DNA of 64,000 nucleotides from Ascochyta rabiei (Eukaryota; Ascomycota; Dothideomycetes; Pleosporales; Didymellaceae), in NCBI RefSeq assembly GCF_004011695.2, contig NC_082411.1:124001-188000 (forward strand), given 5' to 3'. Below the pieces are notes generated by a model. That model saw only the letters and a list, made by a program, of their open reading frames with translations, searched no databases and was not told the DNA's origin. The position numbers and the translations under genes were made by a program. Positions 21,849 through 32,339 of this stretch are shown here, piece by piece; positions within the stretch are counted from its first letter, which is position 1; every line of letters begins with the position of its first letter.

Positions 21849-22979
21849 TGGAGCGAGCCACGTATCGAGTGTGGGCTGCCTCCCCTCCGTGGGAACCGGC
21901 TGCCGTCATCTTTTTTCCACTGGCCCTCCCAACCGGGCCAAGGCATGCAGCCAGCCCGCTTCCAGCACCCTTCCGCCGCGCCTGCTGTTGCCATCCATTC
22001 CGTTCCCTGACCATGGCACGCTGGCCCGCACGGACGACACCCTTCCTCTCGAGTTGCCTTGCCCGTGTTTCACCCCCTTCATCAGCCCTCGTGCAATAAA
22101 TAGATGCACTCCGTATGCTGGGCACACGAGGCACATACACAGTAGTGCCGTGCCTGCGAGCCTGCGCCAGCCTGCGACGACGCCTGCGCCTCCACCCACT
22201 CTAACGCGCAGAGCGTCATCAACGCGCCCGCGTGAAAAAATCGTGCCAGACATGCGCCCACGAGATGCGTGCATGAGCGCTCGCCGCTCCCGTTTCTGGC
22301 CGTAGCCCGTGGATCCCGCCGCATTCTGGACCCAGGAGATCGAAGCAGAGAACCCACGCCTTGCTCACATCACATCCTCAACACCCCAACGCTCCACCTG
22401 CGCCGCGGTCAACCATCGGCCATTCATCAGCGCCGGCGCCGACCGCGCTGCCGTTGGTCATGACCGTCATGTCACACTACCTACTACTGTGTAGTGAGGG
22501 GGCCTGAGTGTTCCTCGGATCATCACCATCTCTGCAAATCGACCCACGAGCAAGCCACAGACCAGTGGCAGCCGTGTGTTGTCTGCAGCCAGCCATGCTA
22601 GTCGGCGTCATACATGACACCTCGGCAGCCTTCCACAGCTGACTGGCGGTGCATTCACCCCTCCCCACCACCCTCGAGGAAGGGGAAAAAAAAAAATCAT
22701 CGTCACCTCGTGAGTCGTGAGTCGTCGAGCCCAAGTGGCAACCCCAGCCCCTCCCCCCCACCGGACGCACCTCACACTAGCACCTCACGTCCTGGCCCGC
22801 GACACTCCGTAATCAAGCGCTCAGTGCCGGGACTCACATGCGCGGGAAACTCGTGGCTTTTGCCATTCCGCGCAAACAAATCGAATCGAATCGAATCGGA
22901 ACCTAACGACACCAAACGAAATGAAGCAACCTCGACGAATCAAATTGAGCCAAAACACCGATGGGCTGGCTCCATTGGT

Positions 22980-23036
22980 GACCTCAACCTCAACCTCGAC
23001 CTCGATCTCGACCTTGACCTCAACCTCAACCTCAAC
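22980..23036. repeat. CCTCAA/CCTCGA hexamer repeat
   Basis: About nine copies of a 6-bp unit alternating CTCAAC, CTCGAC and CTTGAC. Confidence 0.88.
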
Positions 23037-23813
23037 GTAAGACAGTCTGCTAGTGGGGCAGTCACGGCTCCCTGGATTTTTGATTTTTTTTTTCCCCTAG
23101 ACGCAGCACTCCCTTTGCATCCGCCTGCTGTTCTGACCTTCTTCCGTGGGGTGTGTACGTGTGTGCGCGCGTGTGTGTGTGTGGTGCGTCTCCATGTCAC
23201 GGGTCACATGTCACGGGTCGCATTCTTGCCTACCTGCTCATTTGCCATGACGACGATGGCGGCGAGCTTTTCGAAAGATGCCTGGCATTCCATGCCATGC
23301 CATGCCGTGCCATGTTGCCCTAGACCGAGGCCAAAGGGGACCGGCTGCGGCTACGGCGATTCCTGTCGCTCCAGCATGGGCGACGCAACTAAGTTCAGGC
23401 GAGGCACGACAAGGTAAGGCAAGGAAGGGAAGGCGCTGACTGGTTGCTGCACGACGATGTCACTGGGCGTCCTCGCACACCCGTGTAGAGTCTGGCCATG
23501 ATTGGTAAGAGAAAATAGGATGATGTGGCTCGGTGCCACAAGAGGCTGCCGGAAGCGGAAAATGCTTGCTTGATTCTTCTTCGTGCTCTTCGTACGTCGG
23601 TACGTCAACGTAGTCAACGTCGTCAACGTCGTCGCGTCGACTGCTCTTTGGCCCCTGCCGTGTGTCGGCTGGTGAGCCCATCCGTTCATTCCCCAACGCC
23701 GCTGCAATGCTATGTTCCCGTGGTATATTCGACCAAAACCCAATCGTCGCTGGCATGAAACACATGCACAACTTCGCACACAAAACGCCCTTACGTGTCA
23801 CATGGCATCGTAC

Positions 23814-24808
23814 CTAGTTCATCTGCCTAATCAACTCGTTGATGTGGTCTTCCCGGTTGCCCAGGTCGCCACCCTCGACAAAATGCTTAAACTTCCTCTT
23901 GTGGAAGCCGCCGTTGGGGCTGTTCAGCTTGAACGGCCACAAAAAGTTCGAGGCCTGCTTGAAGTTGGGGCCGACGGTGTAGATCTCGTGGATGAGGTCC
24001 TCCATGCAGATCATGCCGTACTTGCCCAGGTTCTCCTCGATGATCTCGTTGTCAGTCAGCGGCAGGCGCTGCTTGTCAACCTTGCCGTACCCGCGCTCTG
24101 CGCAGCGAGTCAGTATGGTTTGCGTAGGTTGGGTAGACGGAAGGCAGCTTACTGTAGATGAGTTCGCGGACGGACTTCTGGTTGGGGTAGCCGTAGGCCA
24201 CAAACGGCTCGACAATCTTCAGCATCTCCAGGGTGGCCTTGGTGAGCTTGATGAAGACACCGTTGTTGATCTGCAGCAGGCGGAGCAGCTGCAGCGTCTT
24301 GCGCTTCTTGGGATCGATCTTGTTGATACCCTTGATGCGGACGACAAAGGCGAGCTTGGACTCGGCAGGAACGTGGAGCTCGTTCTGCTTCTTGGCCTCG
24401 CGCTTCAGACGGATCTTCTCGCGGTCGGCATCGCGGTACTCCTTGACGTACTTCTCAGCACGCTGGAAGATGACCTCGCGCTTCTTCTTGCTCTTGTCTA
24501 GACATGGTCAGCTGCTGCTCGCCAGAAAAGCCGCGCCATGAAGTGCACGAGGGGCGATCGCATCATTCCCGAAAGATGGTTAACGACAAGCAACATTGCC
24601 CGGAGGCTAGCCGATGTGTTGGTAGTTAGAATCATCGCGACCGCCTGCTGTCCTCGTGTTTGTCCATGGGCGTGGGTGCCAACGTACCTCGCTTCTCCTT
24701 GGTCGCAACCGCACGCTCCTCGCGCGCCCTCTCCTGCGACTTGCGCTTCTTCAGCAGCGTCTCGGGGACGAGGATGTTGTCTTGCGTCGGTACGGTCGAG
24801 GCTGCCAT
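23814..24808 (-). CDS. RPL7: 60S ribosomal protein L7 (uL30)
   Basis: Three exons, 24808-24688, 24497-24153 and 24097-23814, fit splice sites and phase and give 249 aa, the usual length for eukaryotic L7. Recognisable stretches are the basic N-terminus ([15 protein letters not shown]), the L30-like core with [20 protein letters not shown] and [15 protein letters not shown], and the C-terminal [17 protein letters not shown] plus [14 protein letters not shown]. It is a structural protein of the large ribosomal subunit, also acting in assembly. The first intron (190 nt) right after the short first exon is typical of fungal ribosomal protein genes. Confidence 0.96.
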
Positions 24809-25379
24809 TGTGGTGTCCGGTGCGAGAGTATCGTGCCGTCAAAGTCGAAACGGAAAAAGTTCGCGCTGGGTTTTGTTCGCTGCTATTTTGCTGCGCTAGC
24901 GTGTGGGGGCCGCTAGTGTGCAACGGGTGCTCGCTAGTGCAGAATGGGCCTCGGCCGCAGACATCTCATCTGCTGGTGTAAGATGAGACAATGGTTATCG
25001 GTTCCAGGCTTCCCGGATTCATCTCAGAGGTATAGGCCAGAGCTTAGACAATCTCTAGTCTCGTTCGACAAGCGAAGTGTCATCTTAATCTTCCATCGCG
25101 GAGAAATTAATCACATGGCCCAGTGACTCGCTCCTAGGATGCAGGGAGAAGATATTTGTATAGACCGCTTTCCTTTTTTGGAATGAAATGTGAGCTACAC
25201 GAGAAGCGTTGACCACTACGACGTTAACAGAACCGGGGGATCGTTGATATTGAATGCTCGTAAGCTATCCAACACGATCAGCATGAGTGTAAAAACGCGA
25301 TCAGCACCTTCCAAGTCATCGAAGACCGGCAACGCCAGCATGCTGTCCTTCGAGGGTATCTCAATATTCAACCACCACT
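24809..25379. other. Intergenic region, L7 promoter side
   Basis: No gene seen. The part next to 24809 should contain the L7 promoter; the other end is the 3' flank of the kinase gene. Confidence 0.5.
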
Positions 25380-26732
25380 TCAAGCCATCTTCAGCATAAA
25401 CCCAGCCCCCTTCTCGCCTTCCTCGTGCGCAGCAAAGATGCCACTGAAATCCACCTTGGCCAGCCGCGGCGCCTCGCCTCTCTTCGGCGCGAGGGGACTC
25501 TGCCTCCGTCTCCTTTCCTGCCCCGCCTTGCTCGGGAACGTAGGGAACATCTCGCTCGGCTTCGGCTTCGGTGCTTCTCGGAAGTAGTCGTGGTGGAGGA
25601 CTTGGTGGGCGGTGGGCCGCTCATCGGGATTCAGGCTCAGGAGGCCCGATAGCAGCGCTGCGCCTGCGCCGCTGAGGAAGGGGAATCGGGCGCGGTCGAA
25701 GAACTGCTTGGTTCGCTGCTCGCGGGGGAGTCTCAGCGAGGGTGCGTTGGGGAGGCGCCAGAATGCCGGCCAGGTTGTTTCTGTGGGGAGGCCGCAGAGG
25801 CCGAATATGCGACTCAGCTGGTCGACTTCGTTGGTGCCGGGCAGGATGGGGGACTTGAGGAGTAGCTCGCCCAGTATGCAGCCTACACTCCACATGTCTA
25901 TTTCTGTCGAGTAGGTGGGTGTGCCTAGCAGCAGTTCGGGTGCGCGGTACCACAATGTGACGACGAGTTGGGTCAGTGGTGCTGAGGGAGGCGGGATGTA
26001 TCGTGCCATTCCAAAGTCGGCCAGCTTCAACTGCCCGCGGTTGTTGAGGAGGATGTTACTCGTCTTGAGATCGCGGTGCATGATGAAGTTGTCGTGCAGG
26101 AAGGCCAGGCCGCTCACGAGCTGCCTCAGGAGAGTCTTGACTTCGGATGCTACAAAGGGGTCGTGCATGTCCTCCTGCAGCGTCTTCAGATCGTGTTCGA
26201 GGAACGTCATGACCAAGACACACTCCTCCGGGCTATCTCCGCTCAGGACCTCTTGCAAGTCGACAATGTTTGGGTGGCGGGCCTTTTGCAGAATGGCAAT
26301 CTCTCGTAGCGCTGTGATGGGGAAGCCATCCTGGTTGTAGTCCATCTTGACCTTCTTGAGAGCCACGACTTGTGAGGTTGCGACCTCTTGGGCCCTGGAA
26401 ACCCACCCATAGCTCCCTTCTTCGATGTCGTTGAGAACTTGGAAGTTGGCACGATGGCGGCAGGGTGTCCAGCCACCACCCTCCAACCTTAGCAACGTGC
26501 GCTCCTTCTCTGGCTGCGCTGAAGCCGTGGTGGGGGCTACGTCCTCGCCACTGGAGAGTCGCCGGCGCTTTGCTGGACGGTCTGATGCCAAAGCTGGGGC
26601 TGTGGCTGCGAGAGATGCGGATTCTGCTTGTTGTTGCTTGTGGAGCTTCAGGCGCTTCTTTTGTTCCTTCTCTTGCTTGCGGCGCAGGGCTTCTGCTTTG
26701 TCGGCCTCGTCGTCTGCCCAGCGCGATGCCAT
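25380..26732 (-). CDS. CDK11 (PITSLRE)-type cyclin-dependent kinase
   Basis: Single-exon frame of 450 codons from the ATG at 26732. Residues 1-85 are charged and coiled-coil-like (ADKAEALRRKQEKEQKKRLKLH in pieces). The kinase domain at about 97-395 has the CDK11-type glycine loop IEEGSYG, the ALKK lysine (K126), the cyclin-binding helix PITALRE at 138-144 (PITSLRE in animal CDK11), HRDLKTSN at 219-226, DFG at 239-241 and TLWYRAPE at about 259-266. The family acts in transcription and pre-mRNA splicing control with L-type cyclins. The catalytic residues are intact. The start lies 204 bp from the divergent methyltransferase gene, implying a shared promoter. Confidence 0.92.
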   Translation of the reverse strand: MASRWADDEADKAEALRRKQEKEQKKRLKLHKQQQAESASLAATAPALASDRPAKRRRLSSGEDVAPTTASAQPEKERTLLRLEGGGWTPCRHRANFQVLNDIEEGSYGWVSRAQEVATSQVVALKKVKMDYNQDGFPITALREIAILQKARHPNIVDLQEVLSGDSPEECVLVMTFLEHDLKTLQEDMHDPFVASEVKTLLRQLVSGLAFLHDNFIMHRDLKTSNILLNNRGQLKLADFGMARYIPPPSAPLTQLVVTLWYRAPELLLGTPTYSTEIDMWSVGCILGELLLKSPILPGTNEVDQLSRIFGLCGLPTETTWPAFWRLPNAPSLRLPREQRTKQFFDRARFPFLSGAGAALLSGLLSLNPDERPTAHQVLHHDYFREAPKPKPSEMFPTFPSKAGQERRRRQSPLAPKRGEAPRLAKVDFSGIFAAHEEGEKGAGFMLKMA

Positions 26733-26936
26733 TGCCAGGATTCAGAATTCCGGGCTCAGAGGCTCGGCGTTCGCATGCAGCTTTTGGGCGCAGCTCGGTC
26801 TCGATGTGTCTGGGTGTGAAGGACGAAGCACGTGCCGGCGCGTTTCATGTGTCACGGCCATAGCTCCTCCGCGCTCCGACCCCATTTTACGCTCGGAACG
26901 CGCAGACGTCATGGACGATGGACGACAGCAACCGCC
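26733..26936. promoter_or_regulatory. Divergent promoter between CDK11-like and NDUFAF7-like genes
   Basis: The 204 bp separate two ATGs facing away from each other. Both transcripts must start within it or overlap. No TATA box is obvious. An upstream out-of-frame ATG at about 26911 precedes the methyltransferase start. Confidence 0.55.
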
Positions 26937-28591
26937 ATGAGAGCCCAATCGCTGCGTCTGCCCCGCGCCGCGACCCCATGGAGTCGCCCGCGACCGCGCG
27001 TGCTCGCCCCGCTGCCAGCGCCACGCGCGCTCCGCCTCTCGTCGACGTCGGCGCCGTCGAGTCCCGGCGCACCGCCAGCCGCGAAAGAGGGCGAGCGAGC
27101 GTGGTCGACGCCGCTCGCCCAGTTCCTCGGCCAGGCCATGACGACGACAGGGCCCATCTCGGTGGCGGCGTACATGCGCCAGTGCCTCACGTCTGAGCTG
27201 GGCGGCTACTACACGCGCACGCCGACCGCCGGCGAGGACCAGTTCGGCACAAAGGGCGACTTTGTGACGTCGCCCGAGATCAGCCAGGTGTTTGGCGAGC
27301 TGGTCGGCATCTGGCTGTACGCCGAGTGGCTGGCCCAGGGCCGCAAGGACAAGGTGCACCTCATCGAGGTCGGGCCCGGCAGAGGCACCCTGATGGACGA
27401 CGTGCTGCGCACCCTGTCGAGCTTCAAGCGCATGACCAAGAGCATCGAGGCCATCTATCTCGTCGAGGCCAGCCCGCACCTGCAGAGGCAGCAGGCCCTG
27501 CGCCTGGCCGGCACCGAGGAGCTGGAGAAGAGCGGCGTGGGAGGCAGGGCAAAGTGCAAGTACCTCCCGCACTGCGACATCCACTGGTGCGAGGACATCC
27601 GCTTCGTGCCCAAAGGTACGTCACACACGAATCCACCATCACGAACATGGCCAACAACATCGCAGAGGAGACTTCCACCCCCTTCATCCTCGCCCACGAA
27701 TTCTTCGACGCCCTCCCCATCCACGTCTTCCAGAATGTCCCGGCTTCCTCCATCCCCAAGTCCTCGACCATCATGACACCCACCGGGCCCATCACCCCCA
27801 AGCACGGCCCCACCGCCCCAGGCAATCAATGGCACGAGCTCGTCGTCTCGCCCACCAACCCCTACGCCTCGACGCCCAACCTCAAGCCTGGCGAAGAGAA
27901 GCCCGACTTCGAGATGACCGTTTCCAAAACCCCAACACCGCACTCCCTGTACCTGCCCAAGATGAGCAAGCGATATGCAAAGCTCGACAAGACAGCCGAC
28001 GCCATCATCGAAATCAGTCCCGAGTCTCTGAACTACGTCTCCGACTTCGCCGTCCGCATCGGTGGTAGTCATGGTGCCGCCTCACGACCCCCGAAACCAG
28101 GCAGCCCACCGTCCGCCAAACCCGTATCCACAGCAGACACACCCTTCAAGAAAGCAACCGCCAGCGGCGCAGCCCTAATCCTCGACTACGGCACCACCTC
28201 CACCATCCCCGCCAACACACTCCGCGGCATCCGCAGCCACCAGCCCGTCTCCCCCTTCGCCAGTCCCGGGCTGGTCGACCTCAGCGCCGACGTGGATTTC
28301 CTCGCGCTCGCCGAGAGCGCACTCGCCGCCTCGGACAACGTCGAAGTCCACGGGCCCGTCGATCAGTCTTTCTTCCTCGCCACCATGGGCATCAGGGAGC
28401 GTGCCGAGCGGCTGCTGAAGAACGCAAAGGATGACGAGACGCGCCGCAGACTCGAGATCGGGTGGAAGCGGCTTGTTGATCGCGGGCCAAATGGCATGGG
28501 CAAGCTGTATAAAGCCATGGCCATCGTGCCGTACGTCGAGGGCAAGAAGGTTAGGCGGCCTGTTGGGTTCGGGGGGGATCTCCTAGGCTGA
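26937..28591 (+). CDS. NDUFAF7/MidA-type mitochondrial methyltransferase
   Basis: Two exons, 26937-27615 and 27666-28591, joined in phase across a 50-nt intron, give 534 aa. The first ~45 residues are Arg/Ala/Ser/Pro-rich with no acidic residues, a mitochondrial presequence. The DUF185 fold follows: GDFVTSPEISQVFGELVGIW (about 108-127) and the S-adenosylmethionine loop EVGPGRGTL (144-152), then FILAHEFFDALPIHVFQ after the splice, and a late ALILDYG motif. NDUFAF7 dimethylates an arginine of the NDUFS2 subunit during complex I assembly. A weaker upstream in-frame ATG exists, but the presequence supports 26937. It fits an organism with a respiratory complex I. Confidence 0.9.
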
Positions 28592-28938
28592 GAGGTAGAG
28601 GCGAAGGAGCGGCAAACCGATGTATTGTATGATATGTACACCTGTCTAGCAAAGCGCAGCCTTGACTTTCAAGACTCAAACCGAGTATTCAGAATGGCGT
28701 CTCAAAGCCCAAGCACCTGTTTCTGTGCGTTTGGTGATGCTTGTCAAGGTCTGAAACCTACCCGCGATCCTCAGCACCGCAACCATGGGTCAATGACGAA
28801 AAGCTGAAGACTCGTTTACAGACCTCTCACTCCGGCCAGCTTGGCCACTACCTGCTCGCCAAAAGCCCGCTGCAGTTCTGCCTCGGCACCATCACGTCTC
28901 TCGTCAAAGTCTTGACCAAGACCAAACGCTCGCGGCCC
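28592..28938. other. Intergenic region, nothing seen
   Basis: Short region between the methyltransferase stop and the kinase-like pseudogene; no gene recognised. Confidence 0.5.
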
Positions 28939-29505
28939 TTAGAGGCATAGCCGGATGATATTCTCCACCGAATTTCCGTTGTAGCTCTTGACGGTTTGCA
29001 GCCACGCGCGTTCGTTCAGCAGCCTGTCTCTGACTCGATAGGCGTCTTTCGGCCTTACTCGAAATGGGTCGATTTCCAGAATCCGATCACGAGATCTCCA
29101 GCGAGCGAGTTCGAAGAGCACAATGCCCAAAGCGTAGATATCATGACGTTTTCTAAAGGAGCCCGTGTTCCCCCATGCTTGAACGGATGGGCGACGATAG
29201 AGGTCGGCTGCAGGATCGCCTAAAGGCTTCTCAGTCATGTCGCCCCTTGTGGCGGGACGAGAGTAAGAGAATCCCGAGACGAGGAGGTTGGTCGAGTCAA
29301 ACGTCTGTTTTAGCGTCTCTGAGAAGATGGTGTTGGCTGAACGGAGGTCCTTGTGTAGCCAGTCTACGGCATGTAGACGCTCGACGGTCTCTGAGAGGAT
29401 ACGCACAAGTGCAATGCGATTGGTAAAAGAGGGAATGCCGAGATTCCGTCTCGCCAGACACGCAACGAGGAAAAGGAGGGGTCATAAAGAGGATGGCTGA
29501 AGGGT
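28939..29505 (-). pseudogene. Truncated, frameshifted paralogue of the HeLo-pseudokinase
   Basis: The minus strand from about 29440 to the stop at 28939 aligns block by block with the C-terminal kinase-like part of the gene at 30404-32339: SETVERLHAVDWLHKDLRSA, a SGFSYSRPATRGDMTEKP block, DPAADLYRRPS, and HDIYALGIVLFELARW. Further upstream, a segment matching the preceding part of the paralogue (LYDPSFSSLRVW) sits in a different frame and is itself preceded by an in-frame TAA, so at least one frameshift is present. The HeLo domain and N-terminal half of the kinase domain are absent. It is a decayed, 5'-truncated duplicate lying about 1 kb from the intact copy and in the same orientation. Confidence 0.75.
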
Positions 29506-29645
29506 CTGTAAGATTAGGTGTCCGCCTTCTGGCAATGGTCGACGTCGGCCCCATTCCCCATGATCGCTTGATTGGTCTAACGAGCAACACGATCTAAAGA
29601 CCCTTTATAGAAATCAGTTCACCGAAAGCTGCTCGATTCCAGATA

Positions 29646-30261
29646 CCTCAAAGTTGGAAAGGCTCTTCAATGCGCTCACCATTCGACGATACGCTGGTCT
29701 GAAAATTCAGTGGACTGACAATCTTGCCAACCACCTACGGCTCGTTGATGATGATGACGCCGCCCTATGCATCTTTCACCATGTGACGTTCAAGGCTAAG
29801 ACAGGTGGGACACGAACAGACATCTGCGCTTGTCATCGAATATAACCCTCAGTGCAATATTTCCTGGAGGCCTTTTGGAAGAAACACTGCAAACAATCGC
29901 ATTGCTGTTCCCTCGCTACAACAAAGACATACAAAAGTGGCTCGAATGCGAGGCGAGAGCCATCGAAGAGACCAAGTGTCTCGACATGGGTATCCTCAAC
30001 CTCGACCGACTGATGCCTCAGAACTGCAGGATCGAAGAGTTCAAGTTTTGGCGTGACGAACTCACCGAGCTGAAAGAGAGGTTCGAGCAGCCGGGAATTA
30101 GCTCTACATCTCAGTTCTGGTATGATCGAAGGAACAGAGGCCAGTGGTATACATTCGGGTTTGCTATCTTGGTTGTGCTCCTTACTGTGTTCTTTGGGCT
30201 AGTCCAAAGTATCAAAGGTGCGATGCAGGTGTACAAGGCGTATCATCCAACTCCAGGCTGA
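29646..30261 (+). pseudogene. C-terminal remnant of a fungal membrane protein
   Basis: Two blocks are visible. Block 1 (29646 to about 29797) reads LERLFNALTIRRYAGLKIQW and TDNLANHLRL. Block 2 (about 29835-30261) reads FPGGLLEETLQTIALLFPRY, then FWYDRRNRGQWYTFGFAILV, with a C-terminal transmembrane helix (about 20 residues) and a VYKAYHP tail. This order is the C-terminal ~200 residues of an uncharacterised fungal family found near NLR and HET genes. The two blocks are in different frames and I find no splice pair that joins them in phase, and no N-terminal part upstream, where the kinase pseudogene begins. Truncation plus a frameshift is likeliest; a gene start inside block 2 is the alternative. 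Confidence 0.65.
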
Positions 30262-30403
30262 CGTGTATCTTTCCATGGTACTGCGACACGGACAACAAGT
30301 TTGTTCAGAAATTAGAAATCAAAGTGAGGCCCTACAACAAGTCCATACCAGCAGGAGCAAGTAATGAAACAAAGGACTGAATAGAGGTCAAGTAGAGACA
30401 ACG

Positions 30404-32339
30404 CTACAACCCCCTCATATGCGCAAGCCGCTTGACCACCCTCTCCCCAAACGCCCACTGCAGCTTCGCCCCAACCCACGCATCCTTCTCGTCGCAATCC
30501 CCCTCCAACCCGAACCCCTCGGGGCCCTGCAGACACGACCAAATGACGCTCTGCACTGCGAGGCCCAGATGTCCTGTGACATACTTCCGGAACCGTGTGT
30601 CGATGAGCAGCATCGTCCTCGCGCCGTGGGTTTCCTTTGGCTTGGCGCGGTGGATGTCAGGGATGCCGAGGACATGGTCGATGGGCTGCCAGTAGGCGAT
30701 TTCGAGGAGCACGACGCCGAGCGAGTACAGATCGAAGCTCTTGCGGAAACTGTGGTTCCCGCTCTGTGTGGAGGGGTGGCGGTAGATGTCTGCGGCTGGG
30801 TCGTCCGAGGGCCGCTGCGTCATGTCGTCTCGCATCGCCGGGCGCGAGTACTCGAAACCGGATATGTAGGGGTCGGCGTAGTTGGTTGTGGTCCCCGTGG
30901 GGGTTTGGGACTGGAAGAAGAGGATGTTGGAGGAGCGGAGGCCTTTGTGTAGCCAGTCTACGGCGTGCAGGCGTTCGACTGTTTCGCAGAGGAGGCGCAT
31001 TAGTGTGATGCGGTCGGTGAGGGGGGGCATGTCGGTATCGAGTAGCGAACGCAGGGTCGTTGGGCTTTCGTCCGCGGGGACGAAGTCGGGCTTTGCGAAG
31101 ACGAAGCCGTAGCGGCCCTGCTCGTCGTCGTAGAAGTATCCGAGACACTCAGGGGCACGAAACTGGACTATTTTGTTCATCTCTTTAAGCAGCGCTGCAA
31201 GCGTTTTGATGCGCTCGTGTACGATTCCGCTGGCACCATTGAGATGTCCGGGACTCGGTTCAGCTACCTTCCATTCGATCCAGACGCTCCTGTCTCTGTA
31301 CGTGCCTTCGGTGCGATCTGCCTCGTCAACATCCTCCAAATTATCAGAGGTGCGAATATCAGCCAGTTCGATCTGGATATTTTGTATCTCGTCTGCTGAG
31401 TGGTTGAGGTCGATGCGCTCGGCGAAGCTAGCGGTGACGTCTCTTATGCCATTCGAGCTCTCAGACTGCAGGTTTACAGCTGCGAACTGTGCTAGAGCCG
31501 CGAGTGGCTGTGTGTGCGGGTCACGCGCAATAGGTCGGCCGGTTACCATACCGTACTCAGAGTCTGCTCGATCCAGGAGAGCAGGGTACGGCGACGGTGC
31601 TGTGATGCGGTGCGACTGAACAATCTGTACTAAGTTCTCCACAGTGCGATTCAGGAGCACGATCTGATACTGAGTGCGGATTTGCTCTTCCCGTAGGCTG
31701 TCGCGCTGAGCTTTGTCAAGTGCTTCGTGCAGCTTGTCGTTGAAGTGCACCAGGTCGGCAACTAAACCTTCCGCTTTCTCCTTGTCTAATGAAGCCCATT
31801 TCAACCTCCGAGGGGCTGTCTTGAGCTGTTCTGTGAATTTACGGACTTTCTGAAGCAGATCGTCTGTCTGGGGAAACCGAATGGCATTGCTGCCTGCTTG
31901 TGCTTGGTTGCCGTTTTCAAGCTGTCGCTCTGCATCGAAGACAAATGGTTCATGTCTTTCAACCAGCAGCGGACTGGCCAGTTTGGCATACTTCTTGTCC
32001 AGGCGGCCAAAAGAAAAGAGCAGCTTTTGCTGTTGCTCTAAGATACCCATGATGAGGTTTTTTGACATGTGATTAAGTACGAGTGTCTCGTCTGTATAGT
32101 CCAGACCGATGGATCTGGCCCAATCAAACAGCCGGTGCTCCTCAATCTTGAACTTGATGAGTAGATTCTGATACGTTTTCTCTAAGCGGCACGCATCCGC
32201 GATAAGCTCGTAGCCTGGGGGGAGTCAGTATTTATGGAGTTTCAGTGAGAGTAGTCCTACCTTGAATGCATCCTGCAAATGCTTGAAAGAAGAAAGAAAC
32301 ACCACCAATTGCGAGGCCAGGGATCTCGAGTCCGGACAT
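30404..32339 (-). CDS. HeLo-domain protein with C-terminal pseudokinase
   Basis: Two exons, 32339-32261 and 32214-30404, joined in phase across a 46-nt intron, give 629 aa. Residues 1 to about 230 look like a HeLo / prion-inhibition domain: a hydrophobic N-terminal helix (GLAIGGVSFFFQAFAGCI) followed by YQNLLIKFKIEEHRLFDWAR. HeLo domains are membrane-active cell-death executors in fungi (HET-S). Residues ~330-600 have a protein-kinase fold: VWIEWK (337-342, candidate beta-3 lysine), LHKGLRSSNILFF (448-) in place of the HRD loop, SGFEYSR (478-484) in place of DFG, and FDLYSLGVVLLE. Catalytic Asp residues are missing at both sites, so I read it as a pseudokinase. The frame is intact. A broken paralogue lies 1 kb downstream. 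Confidence 0.82.

Larger units (their letters stand above)
20105..23813. other. 3.7-kb repeat-rich, gene-free region upstream of the cyclin gene
   Basis: No gene recognised on either strand. The long frames seen here are low-complexity products of repeats. It holds a CAGGTG run (20928-20965), a 17-G tract, a 9-bp minisatellite (21698-21848), an AATCG repeat near 22880, a CTCGAC/CTCAAC repeat (22980-23036) and a GT-rich run (23150-23185). It separates divergent-facing flanks: the 5' side of the cyclin gene and the 3' end of the L7 gene. Large upstream regulatory regions of cyclin genes are plausible but not shown. Confidence 0.6.

Noticed and set aside
25380..26732. Loss of the first glycine in the kinase glycine loop (IEEGSYG)
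   Set aside because: Animal CDK11 also has IEEGTYG, so this supports the CDK11 assignment rather than being an oddity.
26742..27584. 280-codon open frame antisense to the NDUFAF7-type gene
   Set aside because: It mirrors the GC-rich first exon, has no domain and overlaps both the shared promoter and a clearly conserved gene.
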